Shown here piece after piece: positions 1-6,233 of a DNA stretch of 14,588 nt. Numbering within the stretch: position 1 is the first letter of the stretch; every line of letters starts with the position of its first letter. Under the pieces are notes generated by a model. The model saw only the letters and a list, made by a program, of their open reading frames with translations. It was not told the DNA's origin and searched no databases. The translations under genes were made by a program, and so were the position numbers. The DNA comes from Gammaproteobacteria bacterium (GTDB lineage Bacteria; Pseudomonadota; Gammaproteobacteria; GCA-001735895), in assembly GCA_029882955.1 (NCBI GenBank), contig JAOUJX010000058.1, forward strand, positions 1 to 14,588, written 5' to 3'.

Positions 1-417
1 TGCCTGTCGTATCGGTATTGCGAATGGATTACTCTGTGAAATTAAGTGAACCTCCCCGGGAAGATGCGTATCATTTTTATGTTGAACATGCGACAGGAGT
101 CTAATCTGATCGTTTTCAAGCTTACCGATTATGAGGTCGCCTGTTTTACCAAATCCCTCAAAGGTTTCATATGCCTCACGTATCTGGCTTAAGATCACCG
201 AGCTTGATTCATCTTCAGAATCTTTGCCGCTAAGGCTGGTCTCGAAACGCGCTACAACCTCTATTAACCTGGCCTGACTTTTGGCAACTGCCCTCAATTG
301 TTCACGCTGTTGTTCAAAAGCAACGTTATATAAAACCGATCCCGAAAGAATCTCGACCAAGAAAACAATGCCACCTAAAATCAAAATTAACCAGAATGTT
401 TCTTTATTTCTTATCAT
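1..417 (-). CDS. Membrane-anchored sensor protein, N-terminal part (runs off the window)
   Basis: An open frame of 139 codons reads from an ATG at 417 to the window edge with no stop. Residues about 8-31 form a single strongly hydrophobic helix (WLILILGGIVFLVEILSG), followed by a helical stretch (EQQREQLRAVAKSQARLIEVVARFE) and a region containing EGFGKTGDLIIGKLENDQI. This layout, one membrane segment then an extracytoplasmic sensory region with a GFG-x-TG-x-x-(L/I) motif, is common at the N-terminus of bacterial sensor kinases, PAS/GGDEF proteins and adenylate cyclases. The output domain is outside the window, so the enzymatic class cannot be decided. Its ATG overlaps the stop of the preceding ORF (ATGA), implying translational coupling. 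The topology and sensor assignment is inference from sequence character. Confidence 0.7.
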   Translation of the reverse strand, partial: MIRNKETFWLILILGGIVFLVEILSGSVLYNVAFEQQREQLRAVAKSQARLIEVVARFETSLSGKDSEDESSSVILSQIREAYETFEGFGKTGDLIIGKLENDQIRLLSHVQHKNDTHLPGEVHLISQSNPFAIPIRQA

Positions 418-674
418 GTTTCTATCCCATCTTTAGTCGGGCCGCCTTCCATAACCTCCCTGATCAAATCAAAAAGCCGTTCTGGTTTAAACCGACATCT
501 GATAGCTGTCACGTAGCGCAATACCTCAAGGCTATCGACTGCTTCTCTGGTATGGCTCATTACGACTACGGTTGGTAGGCAATGCCCTGCTTTTCTCAGT
601 TCGTGATAAACGAAATTCATCCTGTAATCCTCGCCCTCAAGAACGGTTTTGATATCGTCATTACCGGTTATCAT
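414..674 (-). CDS. Short ORF resembling the C-terminal half of a response-regulator receiver domain
   Basis: This 86-residue ORF overlaps the sensor gene by 4 nt (ATGA). Its second half reads like the end of a receiver domain: a hydrophobic strand PTVVVMSHT with a Ser/Thr at its end, a helix TREAVDSLEVL, a strand VTAIRCRFKP with the usual Lys-Pro, and a final amphipathic helix ERLFDLIREVMEG. The N-terminal half expected of a receiver (about 120 residues), including the acidic pair, is not recognisable. The ATG at 674 has no good ribosome-binding site and directly follows a TAG in the same frame, so the ORF may be the downstream part of a broken gene or be translated by reinitiation. Pairing with a sensor gene supports a signalling role. 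The receiver assignment is tentative. Confidence 0.42.
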   Translation of the reverse strand: MITGNDDIKTVLEGEDYRMNFVYHELRKAGHCLPTVVVMSHTREAVDSLEVLRYVTAIRCRFKPERLFDLIREVMEGGPTKDGIET

Positions 675-767
675 CTACAGGTAAGAATATTTAAATATTT
701 CACGGTAGCCCTTCCTCAACCACACCTTTTCTACTACTGAACATAGCAGGTTTATCACATTTTTCAT
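675..767 (-). pseudogene. Possible 5' part of the receiver-like gene, ending in an in-frame amber codon
   Basis: An ATG at 767 sits six bases behind a good ribosome-binding site (AGAAGG, 774-779 on the minus strand) and opens a 30-codon frame (MKNVINLLCSVVEKVWLRKG...) that stops at TAG 675-677. The next codon, in the same frame, is the ATG of the 86-residue ORF. Read through the TAG, the two pieces give a 117-residue product, close to the length of one receiver domain, and the segment before KGYREIF looks like receiver helix 1. No aspartate pair is visible. It may be a pseudogene with a nonsense mutation, a sequencing error, or a short leader peptide coupled to the next ORF. Confidence 0.35.
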
Positions 768-846
768 GATTAACCTTCTTTCTGACTCAAGTGGATTGAG
801 GAGATTATTACTTTTTACTAAATTTCCTAACTGCCCGGTTTTAGTG

Positions 847-852
847 GATAAT
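847..852 (+). promoter_or_regulatory. Candidate -10 element upstream of rsmA
   Basis: GATAAT lies 41 bases before the rsmA ATG in the spacer between the divergent receiver-like ORF and rsmA. No convincing -35 hexamer lies 16-18 bases upstream, so this is a weak prediction. Nothing else beyond the divergent starts was found in 768-893. Confidence 0.25.
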
Positions 853-893
853 CCCTACCACCATTTTCTAACGCATTGACTTCAAACTATCGC

Positions 894-1694
894 ATGAGTA
901 ATCCACCGGCACACCGGGCCAGGAAGCGATTCGGCCAACATTTTCTGCACGATCGAAATATCATCGATAAAATCCTGCGCGCAATCGACGTAAATGAGGA
1001 TGACAATTATCTGGAAATAGGCCCGGGACAGGGCGCTTTAACCTTCCCTTTATTACAACAATGTAAAAAACTAACTGCGATCGAGCTGGATCGGGATCTG
1101 ATCCCTCTGTTAAACAAGGGTGCGATCAAATTTGGTGAACTGGAAGTCATTAACGCTGATATTTTAAAATTCGAGTTCGACAGTCTGCCAGAACAGTCCT
1201 ACCGCGTAGTTGGCAACCTTCCCTATAATATTTCCACCCCGCTCATGTTCCATCTGCTCGAGTCGGTTGATAAAATCAGAGATATGCACTTTATGGTGCA
1301 AAAAGAAGTCGCACAACGAATTGTCGCCGAGGTTGGCAGCAAAAACTATGGCCGTTTGTCGATCATGATGCAGTACCGATGCGAGTGTCAGTATCTGTTC
1401 GACGTCGCTCCGGGCTGCTTTACTCCGCCGCCAAAAGTCGATTCGGCTATTATTCGACTGTTACCACTGGTGGAGCCGGGTTTCGATGTCGGTGATTTTG
1501 CTTTGTTTTCAAGCATCGTACAGACAGCTTTTTCCCAACGCCGCAAAACTCTGTCAAATTCGCTGAAATCGATCGTTTCGGCCGAGGTTTTTGAACTCTG
1601 TGGTATCAATAAACAGCTGCGAGCAGAAAATTTAAGCGGACACGAATTTTCGTTGCTCACCCGTAAGACCCTGGAAATGAAGAAGTATGACTAA
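894..1694 (+). CDS. rsmA: 16S rRNA (adenine1518-N6/adenine1519-N6)-dimethyltransferase
   Basis: This SAM-dependent enzyme (also called KsgA) dimethylates two adjacent adenines in the 3' terminal helix of 16S rRNA during late small-subunit assembly. The protein starts MSNPPAHRARKRFGQHFL, matching the family's (A)RKRFGQxFL opening. The SAM-binding motif EIGPGQG is at residues 41-47, the acidic ribose-binding E-x-D (IELDRD) near 64-68, and the catalytic NLPY at 108-111, followed by NISTPLMFHLL. TPPPKVDSA and FSQRRKT are also typical. The 266-residue length fits the family. A TTG at 876 would add six residues, but the ATG at 894 gives the usual N-terminus; neither has a strong ribosome-binding site. 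It overlaps folA by 8 nt. In E. coli rsmA is followed by apaG-apaH; here those genes are on the other strand 3 kb away. Confidence 0.96.
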   Translation: MSNPPAHRARKRFGQHFLHDRNIIDKILRAIDVNEDDNYLEIGPGQGALTFPLLQQCKKLTAIELDRDLIPLLNKGAIKFGELEVINADILKFEFDSLPEQSYRVVGNLPYNISTPLMFHLLESVDKIRDMHFMVQKEVAQRIVAEVGSKNYGRLSIMMQYRCECQYLFDVAPGCFTPPPKVDSAIIRLLPLVEPGFDVGDFALFSSIVQTAFSQRRKTLSNSLKSIVSAEVFELCGINKQLRAENLSGHEFSLLTRKTLEMKKYD

Positions 1695-2187
1695 ACCTCA
1701 AATTTCAATTGTTTGCGCAATGGATAAAAATCGTCTAATTGGCAACAACAATCAACTGCCCTGGCATTTACCCGCAGACCTGGCGCTATTTAAAAAAACC
1801 ACGCTGGGAAAACCCGTAGTTATGGGACGAAAAACCTTCGACTCCATCGGCAAAGCTCTGCCTGAACGCCAAAACATCGTAATTACTTCAAATCAGAGCT
1901 GGACTGCCGAAGGCTGTGATATAGCCTACAACATGGACCAGGCGCTTGAGCTGGCGGGAGACTCTGCTGAGATAATGTTAATCGGCGGTGCAAGCCTGTA
2001 TCAGCAAACAATCGAGCGTGCATCCTGTCTTTATTTAACCTTGATCAACCATGAGTTTTCCGGTGATACCTGGTTCCCTGAGATTAATCAAGGGCAGTGG
2101 CAGGTGGAAACGGAGGTATTTTTTAAAGCCGACCACAAAAACCCACATTCATTTTCATTTGTAAAATTTATACGAGAAAAAAACTAA
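1687..2187 (+). CDS. folA: Dihydrofolate reductase
   Basis: FolA reduces dihydrofolate to tetrahydrofolate with NADPH, regenerating the cofactor that thymidylate synthase oxidises. The 166-residue product has the chromosomal DHFR signature: ISIVCAMDKNRLIGNNNQLPWHLPADLALFK with the catalytic acid at Asp31, then KPVVMGRKTFDSIGKALPERQNIVIT (NADPH and Met20-region contacts) and IMLIGGASLYQQ (the GG nucleotide-binding turn). The start ATG lies inside the 3' end of rsmA (8-nt overlap) behind the purine-rich ATGAAGAAG, so the two genes are probably translationally coupled. thyA, its metabolic partner, lies 3.3 kb downstream on the opposite strand. Confidence 0.96.
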   Translation: MTKPQISIVCAMDKNRLIGNNNQLPWHLPADLALFKKTTLGKPVVMGRKTFDSIGKALPERQNIVITSNQSWTAEGCDIAYNMDQALELAGDSAEIMLIGGASLYQQTIERASCLYLTLINHEFSGDTWFPEINQGQWQVETEVFFKADHKNPHSFSFVKFIREKN

Positions 2188-2226
2188 ATTTTGAAGTAAA
2201 CTCGAACTCGGTGAGGGTCGAGGCAT

Positions 2227-2232
2227 TATAAT
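2227..2232 (+). promoter_or_regulatory. Perfect -10 hexamer just before the FHA gene
   Basis: TATAAT lies only 9 bases before the ATG at 2242, so a transcript starting about 7 bases after it would be leaderless or nearly so. No good -35 is visible at 16-18 bases spacing (the region holds GAACTC). A small imperfect hairpin, CTCGAACTC with GAGGGTCGAG, occupies 2201-2222 just upstream. The element may be real or chance. Confidence 0.35.
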
Positions 2233-2241
2233 GAAATTCTG

Positions 2242-2532
2242 ATGAACGAGGAATTAAAGCGCATTGAAAACCGTACTTATGTAATCGGCAGGGAAGGTCA
2301 TATTTATATAAACGATCCTTCGGTCAGCAAGCAGCATGCAAAGATTCAGGTTACGAACGGCGAGATTTACCTCAGCGATCTAGGGTCAACCAATGGTACT
2401 TTTCTGGTAAAAAATAATCGCCTCGTTCCTTTCAAGGAAGGGTATGTTCAAATCAATCAACCTATAGTATTAGGTAACCAGCACTACTCAATAAAACAAT
2501 TACTGGAGATCGCTGGCGCATTTGCTGCCTGA
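2242..2532 (+). CDS. Small single-domain FHA (forkhead-associated) protein
   Basis: FHA domains bind phosphothreonine peptides, often linking Ser/Thr kinases to their targets. The 96-residue product shows the core motifs: GRE at 16-18, SVSKQH with Ser29 and His32 (phosphate and loop contacts), and DLGSTNGTF with Asn51-Gly52-Thr53. It is essentially only the domain, with a short N-terminus (15 residues before GR, so the first strand is abbreviated) and a short Ala-rich tail. No signal peptide or membrane segment is visible. It sits 54 nt after folA and converges on the ComFB gene with 11 nt between stops. No kinase or phosphatase gene is nearby, so its partner is unknown. The start is the only ATG in frame after the TGA at 2212-2214, and it lacks a ribosome-binding site. 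Confidence 0.88.
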   Translation: MNEELKRIENRTYVIGREGHIYINDPSVSKQHAKIQVTNGEIYLSDLGSTNGTFLVKNNRLVPFKEGYVQINQPIVLGNQHYSIKQLLEIAGAFAA

Positions 2533-2543
2533 GAAACTAATAT

Positions 2544-2846
2544 TTACACCTGGCTGTCTTCGTTCCCATCTGCCACTTCCTGTCGACGTGCGTAGATAAA
2601 TTCAGCCGCTGCCAGTGTCGATTCATTGACCTGGTTTTGCATTTCGCTTCTTTCTCCCGGCGCCAGATAAAAAGCCATATCGATTGCATGGCGCATATAT
2701 CGTGATGGCAAGCGCGTCAGGGAGTAGCAGGCAACATCCAGGAAAAACTCATCGTCCATATCTTTGTATTTATCAATCAATACTTCATTAATAAACTCAA
2801 AGACCAGACGTTCATAATAATTTTGAACACTCGAATAGCCAGGCAT
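2544..2846 (-). CDS. ComFB-family protein (possible cyclic dinucleotide receptor)
   Basis: The 100-residue soluble product carries the ComFB-like pattern: NYYERLVFEFINEVL at residues 9-23, an acidic stretch DMDDEFFLDVACYSLTRLPS at 29-48 ending in the family's D-x-x-C-x-x-L-x-R-L-P, then RYMRH at 49-53 and a charged C-terminal helix. ComFB was named for a Bacillus late-competence operon; cyanobacterial members have been reported to bind cyclic di-nucleotides. That ligand role is family knowledge and is not shown here. A ribosome-binding site (AAAGG, 8 bases spacing) supports the ATG at 2846, and a promoter is predicted at 2880-2908. Its stop faces the FHA gene with 11 nt between them and no terminator. 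Confidence 0.72.
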   Translation of the reverse strand: MPGYSSVQNYYERLVFEFINEVLIDKYKDMDDEFFLDVACYSLTRLPSRYMRHAIDMAFYLAPGERSEMQNQVNESTLAAAEFIYARRQEVADGNEDSQV

Positions 2847-2879
2847 TACGATTACCTTTTTTACCAGTATGTATGATTG

Positions 2880-2908
2880 ATATTAGACTAAATTCAAATT
2901 ATCGTGAA
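2880..2908 (-). promoter_or_regulatory. Candidate sigma-70 promoter of the ComFB gene
   Basis: On the minus strand TTCACG (2908-2903) and TAATAT (2885-2880) are separated by 17 bases, each matching four of six consensus positions. The predicted start is about 25-30 bases before the ATG. The surrounding spacer 2847-2981 is AT-rich and holds no other gene. Confidence 0.35.
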
Positions 2909-2941
2909 TTATTATCGGCCATACCAGTAAGAGGGATAGTT

Positions 2942-2965
2942 CGGCTGAGCCATCAGACCCAGCCG
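2942..2965 (-). terminator. Stem-loop after the FecR-domain gene (weak terminator candidate)
   Basis: The 24 bases fold into a 10-bp stem (six Watson-Crick pairs CGGCTG/CAGCCG, then four inner pairs of which two are G-T) with a four-base loop. It begins 17 bases beyond the stop codon at 2982. No T-run follows on the minus strand; a run of six T precedes the stem. It may mark the mRNA 3' end or be a processing or pausing structure. Confidence 0.35.
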
Positions 2966-2981
2966 ATTCTTTGCAAAAAAC

Positions 2982-3986
2982 CTAAAGTGCGAGCAGGAGG
3001 AGACCCAGCAGCCACGGCCAGCCACTGGATTCTTCCTGAGATTTCTCAGCTTCCAGTTGTTCCGGAATAGTGACATTGAATTTTTTCGATTCATCTTCAT
3101 TCAACAAGCCGCTGGGTACGGTCGCTACCTCTTCAAGCATTAACTCTTCACTCGAAGCCGTACCATATTCACCAACCGCCATCAAAATTTTCGTATCTTC
3201 TTCAGAGGTTAAAGTAATCATACCCTCCAGGACCACAGCGTGGAGTTTAGCATCGGGATCATTACGACTCACATTCTGACTACAGTCATCAAGCTTACAT
3301 AGCTTAACGACATACTCGGTTCCGCGAATGCCGATAGTAGCGAGACCAGTCTGAACGCTATAATTCGATATTGCGCTAGAACCGATAGCACCTGTAATTT
3401 TTCTCAGGCCACCGCGAATCAGATCCAGAATACTACTACTGCCTTCGTCGTACCCGGAGGTAATGACATATTCGCTGATCTTTACGATCGAATCACCCTT
3501 AAGAAATATTTCGGCTCCATCATCCATCAAAATATATACGCTGGAACCGACTTCAGTAGTAATTCGATCGCCTTCATATATTTGCGAATTGATCTCAAGA
3601 CCCAGAATGTTTCCATCCAGATCTTTGACACTGGCCCGACCTTCCTGTCGCACCACGTAACCAACTTTATGTTTGTTGCTAACCTCTTCCTGCTGGATCC
3701 GTTTGATATCCACCAGTTTCAGACGTGAACCCGTAATTAACTGATCTGAATACGGATGAAAAGAGTCTGGATTAATTGATATTATTTTTTCTTTGATTTC
3801 AGGCCAGAGCGTTTTATCTTCAGGGTAAATCTTGCGAATAATGTCATTGATGGTCATGCCGGATATGACTCGGGTAATGACTCGGGAAGACGGCACTATT
3901 TCCTGGATGGTAGCTGCGAGTGATACCTGGCTGAGCAGGCTAAACACGATAGCAAATATCGAAATAAAAATTAATTTTTTGTTCAC
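2982..3986 (-). CDS. Exported protein with LysM-like and FecR domains and a hydrophobic C-terminal tail
   Basis: The 334-residue product starts with a signal peptide (MNKKLIFISIFAIVFSLLSQ, probable cleavage after SLA at 24). Residues about 36-93 resemble a LysM/FimV-type domain (ISGMTINDIIRKIYP...WPEI...INPDSFHPYSDQLITGSRLKL). Residues about 108-265 form a FecR-type beta domain: VGYVVRQEGRASV, INSQIYEGDRITTEVGSSVYILMDDGAEIFL, then SVQTGLATIGIRGTEYVVKL and VVLEGMITL. After an acidic linker the protein ends in a hydrophobic stretch (GWPWLLGLLLLAL) with no charged residues behind it. Unlike classical FecR anti-sigma regulators, it has no cytoplasmic anti-sigma segment, and no ECF sigma gene or TonB receptor is adjacent, so it is more likely a cell-envelope scaffold or surface protein. 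The start is GTG (3986) behind GAAGGTG at good spacing. Confidence 0.82.
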   Translation of the reverse strand: MNKKLIFISIFAIVFSLLSQVSLAATIQEIVPSSRVITRVISGMTINDIIRKIYPEDKTLWPEIKEKIISINPDSFHPYSDQLITGSRLKLVDIKRIQQEEVSNKHKVGYVVRQEGRASVKDLDGNILGLEINSQIYEGDRITTEVGSSVYILMDDGAEIFLKGDSIVKISEYVITSGYDEGSSSILDLIRGGLRKITGAIGSSAISNYSVQTGLATIGIRGTEYVVKLCKLDDCSQNVSRNDPDAKLHAVVLEGMITLTSEEDTKILMAVGEYGTASSEELMLEEVATVPSGLLNEDESKKFNVTIPEQLEAEKSQEESSGWPWLLGLLLLAL

Positions 3987-4022
3987 TTTTATTCACCTTC
4001 GATAACCAGGAACCAATAGTCC

Positions 4023-4028
4023 ATTATA
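4023..4028 (-). promoter_or_regulatory. Perfect -10 hexamer for the FecR-domain gene
   Basis: On the minus strand TATAAT lies 36 bases before the GTG start at 3986. The 17 bases upstream lead to an AT-rich sequence with no strong -35. It sits between the apaH terminator and the gene, so the FecR-domain gene is probably transcribed on its own. Confidence 0.5.
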
Positions 4029-4064
4029 ACGGTTAAAACGAAGTTTAAATTGAATAAAAAAGAT

Positions 4065-4105
4065 AAAAAGTTCATTTTAGCCGATAGCCGGTAGTGAACT
4101 TTTTT
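4065..4105 (-). terminator. Rho-independent terminator after apaH
   Basis: AAAAAGTTCA (4065-4074) and TGAACTTTTT (4095-4104) are perfect inverted repeats flanking a 20-base loop that can itself pair CCG with CGG. On the minus strand the stem ends in a T-run (TTTTTATCTTTTTT), so it should stop transcription arriving from apaH, whose stop codon is 24 bases upstream. Confidence 0.75.
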
Positions 4106-4128
4106 AAATTTTCTGACAGAAATATAGA

Positions 4129-4956
4129 TTAACTGCAGTCAGCCGGGCAGTTGATCGATATCCATTTTGGCTCATTTTCATCAATTTTAAGGGCAACAAA
4201 CCGGCCGCCCCAGACACAACCGCCATCAATAGCGAAATGCCGGCCATAGGCTCCAACCTTGAGCGTCGACCAATGACCGAAGACAATACTAGCGGAATCA
4301 TTAACTCGCTTATTTAGCTCATACCAGGGAGTCAAGCCTGTATTCCGATGGTCTTCAGGGTCACCTTTGACGTCCATATCAAGCCGACCATCAGGCCAGA
4401 AAAAACGCATCCGGGTTAATATATTCGTGATGCAACGGAGCCGGTCGTAGCCGGCTAATTCCTCCGACCAGAGATCGGGTTGGTCACCATACATATGATT
4501 AAAAAATTCCCTGCTATTGCCGCCAATTAGAACCCGCTCTACTTCGCCTGCATATTTAAGAGCCTGTTCCAGACTCCACTGAGGATGAATGCCGGCATGT
4601 ACCAGCACTGCCTCAAGTTTACTGTCGTAATGAATAAGCGGCCTCGATTGCAGCCAGGTCATCAACTCATCACAATCACTGCTGTTAAGCACCGCATGCA
4701 GCGTATCTGAGCTTTTTACCGGCTGACCGCTATGGTAAATCGCCAACAGATGAAGGTCGTGGTTGCCCAGAACTACGGACGCCCTGTCACCAAGCGACCT
4801 TATAAAACGTAATGTGGCCAGCGATTCTGGCCCCCTGTTGACCAGGTCGCCGCAAAACCAGAGGTTGTCTACCGAATCATCGAATTTGATTTTTTCTAGC
4901 AGACGGCTGAGACAGGAGAAACACCCCTGCACATCACCTATTGCATAAACAGCCAT
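4129..4956 (-). CDS. apaH: Symmetrical bis(5'-nucleosyl)-tetraphosphatase (Ap4A hydrolase)
   Basis: ApaH cleaves diadenosine tetraphosphate into two ADP and also removes Np4-type caps from RNA 5' ends. The 275-residue protein shows the metallophosphoesterase blocks in order: GDVQG at 7-11, GDLVNRGP at 36-43, GNHDLHLL at 64-71, then VLVHAGIHPQW and the late FGHW and AIDGGCVWGG with metal-binding His and substrate-pocket residues. Length is close to the E. coli enzyme (280). It follows apaG by 35 nt in the usual order apaG-apaH and ends at a strong terminator. The last residues (EPKWISINCPADCS) diverge from other members, as is normal for this tail. Confidence 0.96.
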   Translation of the reverse strand: MAVYAIGDVQGCFSCLSRLLEKIKFDDSVDNLWFCGDLVNRGPESLATLRFIRSLGDRASVVLGNHDLHLLAIYHSGQPVKSSDTLHAVLNSSDCDELMTWLQSRPLIHYDSKLEAVLVHAGIHPQWSLEQALKYAGEVERVLIGGNSREFFNHMYGDQPDLWSEELAGYDRLRCITNILTRMRFFWPDGRLDMDVKGDPEDHRNTGLTPWYELNKRVNDSASIVFGHWSTLKVGAYGRHFAIDGGCVWGGRFVALKIDENEPKWISINCPADCS

Positions 4957-4991
4957 ATTCTCAAGCGTTTACTGATTTAGTGCCGTATCGC

Positions 4992-5375
4992 TTAATGCAG
5001 TATTCTGGGTGTAGAGAGGACGAATTCCTCGATCGCAGCGTCAAATTGCGAGCCATCATCAGATTGCATCTGATAGCTGCCTTTCATGGTACCCACTGAA
5101 GTTTCGAGCATTGTGCCCGAGGTATATACGAACTGTTCTCCCGGTTTGAGAATGGGTTGCTCCCCGACAACGCCTTCGCCACGTACTTCCTGCACCTTGT
5201 GGTTCGAATCGGTAATTACCCAGTGCCGGGATATGAGCTGAGCGGCCTGCTCCCCCTTGTTCTGAATAGTAATGGTGTAGGCAAATACGAAGTAGTTCTC
5301 TTCGGGATTCGATTGATCCTCGATGTAACGGGTTTCGACATTTACCTTGATATCATTTTCTTGTGGTGCGGTCAT
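4992..5375 (-). CDS. apaG: ApaG protein (Co2+/Mg2+ efflux-associated, DUF525 fold)
   Basis: The product matches E. coli ApaG along its length: YIEDQSNPEENYFVFAYTIT, ISRHWVITD, VRGEGVVGEQPILKPGEQFVYTSG, VGTMKGSYQM and a C-terminal PRILH. This is a small immunoglobulin-like fold of unclear biochemical role, linked genetically to cobalt resistance. The ATG at 5375 gives 127 residues (E. coli 125) and has AGG seven bases upstream; an ATG at 5393 would add six residues and lacks a ribosome-binding site. It lies 63 nt after thyA and 35 nt before apaH. Here apaG-apaH follow thyA rather than rsmA. Confidence 0.94.
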   Translation of the reverse strand: MTAPQENDIKVNVETRYIEDQSNPEENYFVFAYTITIQNKGEQAAQLISRHWVITDSNHKVQEVRGEGVVGEQPILKPGEQFVYTSGTMLETSVGTMKGSYQMQSDDGSQFDAAIEEFVLSTPRILH

Positions 5376-5438
5376 ATAACTGCCTGGAAGCATCGATATT
5401 TCGCATAGTTTACGCCAAATCGATTTATTTATGCAGTT

Positions 5439-6233
5439 TTAAACTGCCACAGCCGCCTTAATATGCTCGTGACTCTGATAATTTTGTAGTTCGAAATCAT
5501 CAAACTTAAACGCCAGAATATCTTTCACTTCAGGGTTTATTTTCATGGTTGGCAAGGCGTAGGGTTGTCGACCCAGTTGCAACTCGGCCTGTTCCATGTG
5601 GTTGTTATACAAATGTGCATCACCCAGGGTATGCACGAAGTCTCCGGCCTGCAATCCGGTAACCTGGGCTACCATCATTAACAACAACGCATACGATGCG
5701 ATATTAAACGGTACACCAAGAAATATATCCGCGCTGCGCTGATAAAGCTGACAGGAGAGGCGACCGTCAGCGACATAAAACTGGAAGAACGCATGACAGG
5801 GTGGTAACGCCATTCTTTCTATCTCACCGACATTCCAGGCACTCACTATTAATCGACGAGAGTCGGGATTAGATTTAATATTTTGTATGAGTTGATCGAT
5901 TTGATCGATCGAGCCGCCGTCAATCCGAGGCCATGAACGCCACTGCGCACCATAAACCGGCCCCAGATCACCATTTTGGTCAGCCCATTCATCCCAGATA
6001 CGAACCTTGTTGTCTGATAGATACTTAATATTGGTATCACCCTGCAAAAACCATAAAAGCTCGTGAATAATCGAATGCAAGTGCAACTTCTTGGTGGTGA
6101 TCAGCGGAAATCCCTGGCGCAAATCGAAGCGCATTTGATAACCGAACACCGATCGGGTGCCTGTTCCAGTGCGATCTTTCTTCTCGCTGCCATGATCCAT
6201 AACATGGCGCATCAATTCAAGATACTGTTGCAT
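5439..6233 (-). CDS. thyA: Thymidylate synthase
   Basis: ThyA methylates dUMP to dTMP using methylene-tetrahydrofolate, producing dihydrofolate that FolA recycles. From the ATG at 6233 the protein is 264 residues, exactly the E. coli length: MQQYLELMRHVMDHG, phosphate-binding Arg21 in RTGTGT, HELLWFLQGDTNIKYL, GPVYGAQWR, the DSRR segment near 124-127, catalytic Cys146 in ALPPCHAFFQFYV, and QRSADIFLGVPFNIASYALL. An ATG at 6275 would add 14 residues not seen in the family. The chosen start overlaps the end of lgt by 17 nt and has AGGA close upstream, so lgt and thyA are translationally coupled, as is usual in gammaproteobacteria. Confidence 0.97.
   Translation of the reverse strand: MQQYLELMRHVMDHGSEKKDRTGTGTRSVFGYQMRFDLRQGFPLITTKKLHLHSIIHELLWFLQGDTNIKYLSDNKVRIWDEWADQNGDLGPVYGAQWRSWPRIDGGSIDQIDQLIQNIKSNPDSRRLIVSAWNVGEIERMALPPCHAFFQFYVADGRLSCQLYQRSADIFLGVPFNIASYALLLMMVAQVTGLQAGDFVHTLGDAHLYNNHMEQAELQLGRQPYALPTMKINPEVKDILAFKFDDFELQNYQSHEHIKAAVAV

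Noticed and set aside
876..893. TTG start for rsmA giving six extra residues
   Set aside because: The ATG at 894 gives the usual KsgA N-terminus, and the TTG has no ribosome-binding site.
5433..5447. Palindrome GCAGTTTTAAACTGC at the thyA stop as a terminator
   Set aside because: Six-base stem, three-base loop and no T-run on the minus strand; apaG lies only 63 nt on, so readthrough is more likely.
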